DNA from: Pseudoduganella sp.
GTDB lineage: Bacteria; Pseudomonadota; Gammaproteobacteria; Burkholderiales; Burkholderiaceae_D
DNA length: 40,423 nucleotides
Assembly: GCA_021323265.1 (NCBI GenBank)
Contig: JAJTCO010000030.1
Span: 1 to 40,423, forward strand
Direction of reading: 5' to 3'
A model generated the notes under the pieces. It did no database searches. It was not told the DNA's origin and saw nothing but the letters and a program-made list of their open reading frames with translations. Made by a program: the position numbers and the translations under genes. Below are positions 7,925 through 13,843 of this stretch, in pieces. How positions within the stretch are numbered: position 1 is the first letter of the stretch; each line of letters opens with the position of its first letter.

Positions 7925-8107
7925 GTTTTACCGCCCTCCTTCCGACTCTAGCACCCAACTTAGACGAAGATGCTCGCCAATTGTCACATTGGCAAACATT
8001 AATAAAAAATACAATTTCATTGTGAATCACATGATAGATTTAGAAATGTACTTTGAGCAACCCAGCTTCGAGTCGCGTCGATAATCCATTCAAGATAGGG
8101 AAAAGAA

Positions 8108-8317
8108 ATGAAGAAACTGTTCATCGCCGCCGCGTGTGCATTGGCCATCGGCGGTTGCGCAGAGATGCCTGACAAGAGCCCGTCGCCAGAGCAGGCAGCG
8201 GAAAAGCGCTTTACGGAAGAGGATGATTTCGTGACCGGCTCGCGCATTGCGCGCAAACCACCGAAGACTTCGGCCGCATCCGGCGGCGGCACCACGGCTA
8301 CCTCGGCCAATCGCTGA
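8108..8317 (+). CDS. Small lipoprotein of unknown function
   Basis: A 69-residue protein with a signal peptide and lipobox ('CALAIGGC', lipidated cysteine at about residue 17). The short hydrophilic mature part ends in a Ser/Thr/Gly-rich tail. An A/G-rich 'ATAGGGAAAAGAA' precedes the ATG. It is predicted to be anchored in the inner or outer membrane facing the periplasm. There is no recognisable domain. The gene is only 4 bp (stop to stop) from the convergent small membrane-protein gene. The 183 bp upstream is unusually A+T-rich for this genome and presumably holds its promoter. Confidence 0.75.
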   Translation: MKKLFIAAACALAIGGCAEMPDKSPSPEQAAEKRFTEEDDFVTGSRIARKPPKTSAASGGGTTATSANR

Positions 8318-8321
8318 GCAT

Positions 8322-8534
8322 TCAATTACCCGTCAGCGCATCGGCCACCTTATCCATCTGGGATGCTTTGGCAACGGCGTTGGCGGGCCGGCGTTCGTTT
8401 TTCTGGGATTCCTTGGCTTGAGCGGGCGGTGGCACGGGCAATAGCGATGCTACCCGCACCGTATCCATGGCATACATGGATGCAGCGAGCCCCACAGTTG
8501 CAAGCAGTAACCAGCGAACCCACCAGGACAGCAC
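8322..8534 (-). CDS. Small single-span membrane protein of unknown function
   Basis: A 70-residue protein starting at GTG 8534, supported by a GGAGG ribosome site about 7 bp upstream. Residues 4-22 form one hydrophobic helix ('WWVRWLLLATVGLAASMYAM'); the rest is a proline-rich linker and a charged tail. I recognise no family. A near-perfect 33-bp inverted repeat (8549-8581) lies immediately upstream of the ribosome site. The good ribosome site and membrane-protein composition support a real gene, but no homology was available. Confidence 0.55.
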   Translation of the reverse strand: MLSWWVRWLLLATVGLAASMYAMDTVRVASLLPVPPPAQAKESQKNERRPANAVAKASQMDKVADALTGN

Positions 8535-8548
8535 GATGACCTCCAGCG

Positions 8549-8581
8549 AACTTACCCACTAATCAGTTTAGTGGGCAAGTT
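8549..8581. repeat. Near-perfect inverted repeat in the leader of the small membrane-protein gene
   Basis: Arms AACTTaCCCACTAA (8549-8562) and TTAGTGGGcAAGTT (8568-8581) match at 13 of 14 positions around a 5-nt loop. It is just upstream of the GGAGG of the minus-strand gene starting at 8534. It could be an operator or an mRNA leader hairpin. There is no T-run on the side expected of a terminator. Confidence 0.6.
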
Positions 8582-8622
8582 TGCCAAAATTCTATTAAAT
8601 TGTCACGCGCGCAAAAAAAAGT

Positions 8623-8641
8623 TTACTGTTGAGGCATCTCG
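8623..8641. repeat. Vestigial copy of a VOC-gene 3' end
   Basis: TTACTGTTGAGGCATCTCG (19 nt) repeats 9013-9031 with one mismatch. At 9013 this encodes, on the minus strand, the last residues '-EMPQQ-stop' of the VOC protein; here it reads the same way but is joined to no VOC gene. Confidence 0.5.
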
Positions 8642-8653
8642 CAGCGACGGCGC

Positions 8654-8962
8654 CTACGCCCAGCGGCTAAACGGCTCGGCATTCACGCCATCTGGCACGT
8701 ACCATTTTTTGCGCGTGGCGTCCCATTTCGCGCCCAGGCTTTTCGCCTCATCCTTTTCCGCATAAGGCACGTTCAGGACGGTCCCCCGCGATTTTTTAGG
8801 CGAAGGCGACGCCGACGCCGTTTTCGCGGACGCCGGCGCCCAAGTCGCTGGCGCCTCGCACGGCATCTCCGTCCCGTCATGATTTACCGCCACCCAGCGC
8901 TCGCCCTCCTGGCTGGTGGTCTTCTTTACGTAAGGCGGATCGAAAGGGACGGCGTCGGACAT
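8654..8962 (-). CDS. DUF5710 domain protein
   Basis: A 102-residue protein. The C-terminal half carries the DUF5710 signature 'LNVPYAEKDEAKSLGAKWDATRKKWYVPDG', usually found as a short module in DNA-processing, primase-like or plasmid-associated proteins and as small stand-alone proteins. The N-terminal half is a Pro/Ala/Ser-rich linker after 'MSDAVPFDPPYVKK'. It has no signal peptide. ATG 8962 has an AGAGAT ribosome-like sequence. No function is known; nucleic-acid binding is a guess from domain company. Confidence 0.8.
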   Translation of the reverse strand: MSDAVPFDPPYVKKTTSQEGERWVAVNHDGTEMPCEAPATWAPASAKTASASPSPKKSRGTVLNVPYAEKDEAKSLGAKWDATRKKWYVPDGVNAEPFSRWA

Positions 8963-9012
8963 ATCTCTACACTCGAATGACTGGCCGCGAATTGTAGCAC
9001 CTGCCCTCGCGC

Positions 9013-9417
9013 TTACTGTTGGGGCATCTCGACCATGTGGACCAGTTCCCAGATGTGGCCATCCAGGTCTTCGAAGCCGTGCGCGTACATGAAGCCGTAA
9101 TCCTTCGGCTCACGCGGGGTCTTGCCGCCCGCAGCCACCGCCTTGCGCACCAGGTCATCGACTTCCTCGCGGCTTTCGCAGGACAGGCACACCAGCACCT
9201 CGGTCGCCTCTTTCGCATTGGCGATCGGCTTGGACGTAAAGGTCCGGAAGAAGTCTTCCACCAGCAGCATCGCGTAGATACTGCCGTCATTGATCACCAT
9301 GCTCGCCGCGTTCTCGTCGGTGAACTGCGGGTTGAAGGTATAGCCCAGCGCGGCGAAGAATGCCTTCGACTTTTCCAGGTTCTTGACGGGCAGGTTGACG
9401 AAGATTTGCTTGTTCAT
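9013..9417 (-). CDS. VOC-family protein (glyoxalase/bleomycin-resistance type)
   Basis: A 134-residue VOC protein starting 'MNKQIFVNLPVKNLEKSKAFFAALGY' and ending 'DLDGHIWELVHMVEMPQQ'. This is the common bacterial subgroup often labelled lactoylglutathione lyase-like. The 'DGHIWEL' glutamate is the usual metal ligand, while the first-strand histidine is replaced by asparagine ('VNLPV'), so classical glyoxalase I activity is doubtful. The start at ATG 9417 has TGAGG 7 bp upstream; longer starts lack one. The last 19 bases are nearly repeated in the intergenic DNA at 8623-8641. Confidence 0.85.
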   Translation of the reverse strand: MNKQIFVNLPVKNLEKSKAFFAALGYTFNPQFTDENAASMVINDGSIYAMLLVEDFFRTFTSKPIANAKEATEVLVCLSCESREEVDDLVRKAVAAGGKTPREPKDYGFMYAHGFEDLDGHIWELVHMVEMPQQ

Positions 9418-9510
9418 GGTTGGCCTCATATAAAAGTTAGGGTTGGTTGATGACAGCATGGCTGCCATTATTCCTACGACGCGCCAGCTTTCCCGGAATC
9501 GACAACTATT

Positions 9511-10350
9511 TCAAAATTTTTTTTCCATGGCGGCAGCAATCGAGCGCAACCCATCCAGTGCCCCGCCAGCGATGCCGACATCGTCCGCGGAACCGACCGC
9601 ATGTTCGCGCGGATTGATGCGCACCATGCGGCCGCCGCGCTGCAGGACGCGGTGCCCGAAATGCCGGACGGAAGGAATTGCCGTGCCCGCCCCCAGTTCG
9701 ATCACCAATGGCCGGCGCACCTGGTCCAGCCACGCCTCCAGGCGTGCAGCCTGCATTTCGCTGCGCCGCTCGATCCAGCCCCAGTCGCCGAACATCAGGA
9801 TGTTTGGCCGCGCCAGCCCGTCGCAGGCGGGACACCGCGGCGGCTCGTTGCGCAGGCGGCAGGCTTCCGCATCGACATCGGGTTCGAACGCATCGGCCGG
9901 CCAGATCGCGCTACCGCACTGTTCCAGGCACTGCAGGTGGTGGATGGAGCCGTGGCATTCGTAGATGGCGCGCGAATCAAAGCCGGCCTTCTGGAACTGG
10001 CCGTCGACGTTGCTGGTAAAGACAAAGCTGCCGTGGTCCATCCCATCGCCCCAGGCGCGCAGCAGCTGGAAGCCTTCGTGAGGGAGCGTGGAGCGATACA
10101 GCGCCAGCCGGTGGCCATAGAAGCCCCAGGCCAGCGCCGGGTCGTCGTGGAAGGTGCGCGGCGACGCGATGCTGGTAAACTCCATCCGCGCGCGGCCGAG
10201 GGCGGGATAGGCTTTCCAGAAGCCTTCGTTGCCGCGAAAATCGGGCAGACCGGAGTCGGCCCCGATGCCGGCGCCGGCGGCAATGACCAGTCCATCCGAC
10301 TGCGCGATGAGTTCCGCGGCACGCGCCGCGGATTGTTGAGCGATTGGCAT
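9511..10350 (-). CDS. Sir2-family NAD-dependent protein deacetylase
   Basis: A 279-residue sirtuin. Motifs in order are the NAD-binding 'GAGIGADSGLPDFRG' (about 26-40), 'TSNVDGQFQKAGF', catalytic H133 in 'ECHGSIHHLQC', a zinc pair C-x3-C (141/145) and a second C-x2-C ('RCPAC'), then 'PNILMFGDWGW' and 'ELGAGTAIPSV'. It removes acyl groups from protein lysines using NAD+ in the cytoplasm. ATG 10350 was chosen, but a TTG at 10377 would add nine residues and neither start has a strong ribosome site. The 5' end lies inside the divergent tRNA-Pro promoter region: the tRNA -35 box (10371-10376) is only 20 bp away. The aspartate in 'FGDWGW', where many sirtuins have glutamate, fits this subgroup. Confidence 0.9.
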   Translation of the reverse strand: MPIAQQSAARAAELIAQSDGLVIAAGAGIGADSGLPDFRGNEGFWKAYPALGRARMEFTSIASPRTFHDDPALAWGFYGHRLALYRSTLPHEGFQLLRAWGDGMDHGSFVFTSNVDGQFQKAGFDSRAIYECHGSIHHLQCLEQCGSAIWPADAFEPDVDAEACRLRNEPPRCPACDGLARPNILMFGDWGWIERRSEMQAARLEAWLDQVRRPLVIELGAGTAIPSVRHFGHRVLQRGGRMVRINPREHAVGSADDVGIAGGALDGLRSIAAAMEKKF

Positions 10351-10370
10351 TTGTGTAGTCTGCAGTAACT

Positions 10371-10401
10371 TTGACAAAATCTCAAATCGCTCTGCTATAA
10401 T
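10371..10401 (+). promoter_or_regulatory. Promoter of tRNA-Pro
   Basis: TTGACA (10371-10376) and TATAAT (10396-10401), both perfect hexamers, with a 19-bp spacer and an extended -10 TGC in front of TATAAT. The predicted start is a few bases before the tRNA 5' end at 10415. Confidence 0.8.
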
Positions 10402-10414
10402 TCGAGCCTCGAGT

Positions 10415-10491
10415 CGGGGCGTAGCGCAGCCTGGTAGCGTACCTGCATGGGGTGCAGGGGGTCGGAAGTTCGAATCTTCTCGCCCCGACCA
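10415..10491 (+). tRNA. tRNA-Pro (anticodon GGG)
   Basis: A 77-nt cloverleaf. The acceptor CGGGGCG (10415-10421) pairs with CGCCCCG (10481-10487), followed by discriminator A and an encoded CCA (10489-10491). The D-arm is 'GCGCAGCCTGGTAGCGT'. The anticodon stem CCTGC/GCAGG holds the loop ATGGGGT, giving U33 and anticodon GGG, which reads CCC and CCU. The T-arm contains 'GTTCGAATC'. It closely resembles bacterial proL-type tRNAs. It is expressed alone between its own promoter and terminator. Confidence 0.97.
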
Positions 10492-10502
10492 TTAGATTCA
10501 AG

Positions 10503-10538
10503 AAAAAAGGGAATGTGTTCGCACATTCCCTTTTTTTT
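10503..10538. terminator. Bidirectional terminator between tRNA-Pro and the FAH gene
   Basis: Perfect stem GGGAATGTG (10509-10517), loop TTCG, stem CACATTCCC (10522-10530), flanked by six As on the left and eight Ts on the right; it serves both converging units. Confidence 0.92.
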
Positions 10539-10540
10539 CG

Positions 10541-11248
10541 TCAGTAGAACTTCACCGACAGGCTGGGCAGTCCTTCGATGCTGCCGGTCAGCGACTGGCC
10601 GCGCGCAACGGCGCCGACGCCTTCGGGCGTGCCCGTGAAAATCAGGTCGCCCGGTTCCAGGCGGAACAGCGTGGACAGGTTGGCAATGGTTTCGGCCACG
10701 GACCAGATCATGTGGTCGGTGCTGCTGGACTGGCGTATCGCGCCATCGAGTGCCAGTGCGATGGCTGCACGTTCGATCCCCGGCACTTCGGCGGCGCGGC
10801 GCAATTCGCCAACCGGAGCCGAATAATCGAAGGCTTTGCCGATTTCCCACGGCCGCCCGGCGTCCTTCATCTTGCCCTGCAGGTCGCGGCGCGTCATGTC
10901 CAGGCCCACGGCGTAACCGAAAATGTGCTCAGGCGCGTCGGCGACCGCAATATCACTGCCGCCCTTCCCAATCGCCACCACCAGCTCGCACTCGTAATGG
11001 TAATTGCTGGTCTGCGGCGGATATGGCAGCTCCGCCACCGTTCCCTGCGCCACCGGCACCACGGCTGCGGCATCGCCAGGTTTGCAGAAGAAGAATGGCG
11101 GCTCGCGGTCTGGGTCGGAACCCATTTCGCGCGCGTGGCCGGCGTAATTGCGGCCCACGCAATACACGCGGCGCACCGGGAAGCGTTCTTCGTAGCCGGC
11201 GATGTGCAGTGCCGCTATTTCGTGCGGCGGGAACAGGTAGTTGGCCAT
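10541..11248 (-). CDS. Fumarylacetoacetate hydrolase-family protein (fumarylpyruvate hydrolase-like)
   Basis: A 235-residue FAH-fold enzyme. Metal ligands are E86 and E88 ('YECEL') and D117 ('GLDMTRRDLQ'); 'RNYAGHAREMG' and 'GDLIFTGTPEGVG' are family landmarks. The short single-domain form cleaves C-C bonds of acylpyruvates such as fumarylpyruvate in gentisate catabolism, or decarboxylates oxaloacetate. No gentisate genes are nearby, so a housekeeping acylpyruvase or oxaloacetate decarboxylase role is equally plausible. GAGGA lies 8 bp before ATG 11248. The TetR-family gene upstream on the same strand ends 10 bp before this start, so they are probably co-transcribed. Confidence 0.88.
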   Translation of the reverse strand: MANYLFPPHEIAALHIAGYEERFPVRRVYCVGRNYAGHAREMGSDPDREPPFFFCKPGDAAAVVPVAQGTVAELPYPPQTSNYHYECELVVAIGKGGSDIAVADAPEHIFGYAVGLDMTRRDLQGKMKDAGRPWEIGKAFDYSAPVGELRRAAEVPGIERAAIALALDGAIRQSSSTDHMIWSVAETIANLSTLFRLEPGDLIFTGTPEGVGAVARGQSLTGSIEGLPSLSVKFY

Positions 11249-11258
11249 CAGGTAGTCC

Positions 11259-11864
11259 TCAATTGAACAGTAGTGCCTTCAACGCGATGCGGAAGGAGTC
11301 GATCATGCCTGGAATGGGCAGACCAGGGTTGTGCAAGGCCCGCAGCTGCAGGCCCTGGAACAGCGAAATCACGGTCTCCATGCGTCCATCCAGGGTGTTG
11401 TCGTCAACCGCCAGGCCGTACTTTTCGCGCCCGGCCTTCAGGAGGGCGCGAAAGCGCGCACGGGTGCGGCGATCGGCATCCTGGCTCAGGGCGGCGATGA
11501 CCGGGTTGCGTGAGCTTTCGGCGAAGATTTCCAGCGGCAGCGCCCAGTGTTCAGGGTCGATGTTATTCCTCACGCTCGTCTCGACGTCGTCGACGATGGC
11601 TTGCAGCGGGTCGGCCTGGCTTTCGATGTTTCCGATCAGTTCCATCACCCGCGCCACGTTATCCTCCACGAAGGCGGCGATGATGGCGTCTTTGCTGGCG
11701 AAGTAGTTGTAGATATGGCCGGCGCTCATGCCGGCGGCCTTGGAGATTTCGGACATGCTGGCGCCGTGGAACCCGCTGCGGCGGAAGCAGGTGGCGGCGG
11801 CGTCCAGTACCTGGCGGCGCCGGGTGGCGGCGCGCTCTGGGTCGATGTGGCGTTTTTCAGTCAT
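11259..11864 (-). CDS. TetR/AcrR-family transcriptional regulator
   Basis: A 201-residue one-component repressor. The N-terminal helix-turn-helix (about 15-62) is typical: 'RRRQVLDAAATCFRRSGFHGASMSEISKAAGMSAGHIYNYFASKDAII'. The C-terminal ligand domain has no assignable ligand. It precedes the FAH gene by 10 bp and is divergent from the GNAT gene; the 98-bp gap contains an imperfect 24-bp palindrome that could be its own operator. It might also control the RND operon, whose promoter has a TetR-type palindrome about 6 kb away, but the two sites differ in sequence, so that link is open. Confidence 0.92.
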   Translation of the reverse strand: MTEKRHIDPERAATRRRQVLDAAATCFRRSGFHGASMSEISKAAGMSAGHIYNYFASKDAIIAAFVEDNVARVMELIGNIESQADPLQAIVDDVETSVRNNIDPEHWALPLEIFAESSRNPVIAALSQDADRRTRARFRALLKAGREKYGLAVDDNTLDGRMETVISLFQGLQLRALHNPGLPIPGMIDSFRIALKALLFN

Positions 11865-11876
11865 AAGGCGCTACTC

Positions 11877-11900
11877 TGTCCAAGGGAATGCACTTTGTCA
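11877..11900. promoter_or_regulatory. Candidate TetR operator, tetR/GNAT intergenic region
   Basis: A 24-bp imperfect palindrome, TGnCnAAGnGnA followed by its complement, with 8 of 12 base pairs matching. It lies 12 bp upstream of the tetR start. A TGC-TATGAT extended -10 for the GNAT gene follows at 11911-11919. Confidence 0.35.
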
Positions 11901-11962
11901 AATTACAACGTGCTATGATTGAAAGGCAGTTACTTCATTCTTAAAGGAAAGAGTGTAACGAT

Positions 11963-12460
11963 ATGCCCTCGCGAACCTCCCGCTCGATCGAGATGCGGCC
12001 CGCCGAAGCGGGCGACATGTCGTTCATGCAGCAGCTCTATTCCAGCACCCGCAGCGCCGAGCTTCACATGGGAGGCTGCGACCTCGCGACCGAGACCTTG
12101 CTGCAAGGCTTGCAATTCAAGGCGCAGCAAACCTGCTTCCAGACCGAGTATCCGCAGGCCGACCTGGCCGTGATCATGGACCGCGAACGCCCCATCGGCC
12201 GGCTGTACGTCAATTACGGACCGAACGAACTGCGCATCCTCGACATTTGCCTCCTGCCCGAGTACCGCAACCGCGGCATCGGCCTTGGCTTGCTGCGCAG
12301 CCTGCAAGCCCAGGGCGAGCGCCTGCGCCTGCCCGTGCGCGCGAACGTGATGCTGGGCAGCCCGGCGCAGCGCCTGCTGCAACGCTGCGGCTTCGAAACC
12401 CTTGGCATGGACGGCATCTACAACGTCATGGAGTGGATGCCGCCTGCCGGCATCGACTAA
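11963..12460 (+). CDS. GNAT-family N-acetyltransferase
   Basis: A 165-residue acetyltransferase. The acetyl-CoA pyrophosphate loop is 'LPEYRNRGIGLGLL' (motif A, R/Q-x-x-G-x-G/A), preceded by the beta-4 strand 'LRILDICL'; the C-terminal 'AQRLLQRCGFETLG' is motif B. The substrate is unknown; an amine or a protein N-terminus is possible. ATG 11963 follows an AAAGGAAAGAG tract. Its TAA (12458-12460) overlaps the stop of the convergent efflux outer-membrane gene by three bases. It is divergent from the TetR gene and may be its target. Confidence 0.88.
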   Translation: MPSRTSRSIEMRPAEAGDMSFMQQLYSSTRSAELHMGGCDLATETLLQGLQFKAQQTCFQTEYPQADLAVIMDRERPIGRLYVNYGPNELRILDICLLPEYRNRGIGLGLLRSLQAQGERLRLPVRANVMLGSPAQRLLQRCGFETLGMDGIYNVMEWMPPAGID

Positions 12461-13842
12461 GCCCAGCCGCCCAGTACCTTGTACAAGGTCACCTGGGTGG
12501 CCGCTTTGGCCAGCCGCACGCTGATCAGGCCTTGTTGCGCCGCGTACAGGGCACGCTGCGATACCAGGGCATTCAGGTAAGACTCGGAACCCTTCTGATA
12601 ACGCGCCTCGTGGATGCGGTAGCTGCGGCTTGCCGCTTCCGTCAGCGCTGCCTGCGACGCCACCCGCTCGTCCAGCGTGCCGCGCTGGGCCAGGGCGTCG
12701 GCCACTTCGCGGAACGCGGACTGGATCGCCTTTTCGTAGCGTGCCACGGCGATGCCGTTGTCGGCCTTGGCGATATCCAGCCTTGCGCGGTTGGCGCCGG
12801 CGTCGAACAGCGGCAGCGTCAGTTGCGGCAGGAACGTCCAGGCGCCGCTGCCGGCCTTGAACAGGCCGGACAGGCCGCTGCTTGCGCTGCCCGCCGTGCC
12901 GGTCAGCGTGATGCTCGGGAAGAAGGCGGCGCGCGCCACGCCGATATTGGCGTTGGCGGCTTTCAGCGCGTGTTCCGCCTCCAGCACGTCCGGCCGCTGC
13001 AACAGCACGGTCGACGGCACGCCTTCCGGCAGCTCGGCCAGCGTGGCGCCGGCGGTCGGCAGCGCCTGCGGCAACAGCCGGGCCGGTACTGGGGTACCGA
13101 CCAGCAGGGCCAGCGCGTTCTCGCCGGCCGCTACCTGGGCGGTATAAAGAGCCATGTCGTTGCGCGCCGCTTCCACGCTGGTCTGCGCTTCGTACATGTC
13201 CAGGCCCGAGGTGGCGCCGGCTTCGAAGCGGCGCTTGCTCAGTTCATAGGTGATCTGCTGGCTCTTCAGCGTATCCTGCGCCAGGCGCAAGCGTTCCTTG
13301 TCGGCGGCCAGTCCCAGCCAGGTGCCAGCCACTTCGGCCACCAGGCTAAGGCGCTGTGCGCGCTGCGCCTGTTCGGTGCCGAGGTAGGCTTGCAGGCCGG
13401 CTTCGGACAGGTTGCGCACCTTGCCGAACAGGTCGACCTCGTAGGCCGGCAGCGCCAGGGCGCCGCTGTACTGGCGGCTGATGTCGCCGCCCGGCGCGCG
13501 CGCCGCGTTCTGGCCGAGCTGCGCATTCACGCGCGGCAGCTGGGCGGAACGGTCGATGCCGTACTGCGCCCTCGCCTTCTCGATGTTCAGCGCCGAGACG
13601 CGCAGGTCGCGGTTGTTCGCGAGCGCCAACTCGACGACTTCGCGCAGCTGCGCGTCGCCGATGAAGTCGCGCCACGCGATTTCGCTGGCCGGCTTGGCGT
13701 CCGCTGCGCCGCTTCCCGGCTTGTAGGCCTCGCCCTGCGGCCAGGCCGCTGCCACCGGTGCGGCCGGGCGCTCATACACGGGAGCCAGGCTGCAGCCGGC
13801 CAGGAGGGCCGCAGCGGCCAGGGTAAAAATGGTCTTGTTCAT
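12457..13842 (-). CDS. RND efflux outer-membrane factor (NodT/OprM-type lipoprotein)
   Basis: A 461-residue TolC-like channel with a lipoprotein signal ('FTLAAAALLAGC') and two outer-membrane efflux (OEP) repeats. Landmarks are 'AWRDFIGDAQLREVVELALANNRDLRVSALNIEKARAQYGI' near the start and 'LPLFDAGANRARLDIAKADN' in the second repeat. It forms the trimeric outer-membrane duct of the tripartite pump. ATG 13842 comes one base after the stop of the RND gene, so translation is coupled. Its stop overlaps that of the convergent GNAT gene. Third and last gene of the operon. Confidence 0.95.
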   Translation of the reverse strand: MNKTIFTLAAAALLAGCSLAPVYERPAAPVAAAWPQGEAYKPGSGAADAKPASEIAWRDFIGDAQLREVVELALANNRDLRVSALNIEKARAQYGIDRSAQLPRVNAQLGQNAARAPGGDISRQYSGALALPAYEVDLFGKVRNLSEAGLQAYLGTEQAQRAQRLSLVAEVAGTWLGLAADKERLRLAQDTLKSQQITYELSKRRFEAGATSGLDMYEAQTSVEAARNDMALYTAQVAAGENALALLVGTPVPARLLPQALPTAGATLAELPEGVPSTVLLQRPDVLEAEHALKAANANIGVARAAFFPSITLTGTAGSASSGLSGLFKAGSGAWTFLPQLTLPLFDAGANRARLDIAKADNGIAVARYEKAIQSAFREVADALAQRGTLDERVASQAALTEAASRSYRIHEARYQKGSESYLNALVSQRALYAAQQGLISVRLAKAATQVTLYKVLGGWA

Positions 13843-13843
13843 G

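Noticed and set aside
7976..7993. GCCAAT-N6-ATTGGC inverted repeat before the small lipoprotein gene
   Set aside because: Six-base arms alone do not exceed chance in this much sequence, and no regulator motif is recognised.
8021..8031. TGTGA-A-TCACA, resembling a CRP site
   Set aside because: The spacer is one base instead of six, so it cannot be a normal CRP site; it is probably a chance palindrome in A+T-rich DNA.
8693..8713. TGGCACG followed by TTGC, resembling a sigma-54 promoter
   Set aside because: The gap between the two elements is too long, and it lies inside the DUF5710 coding region.
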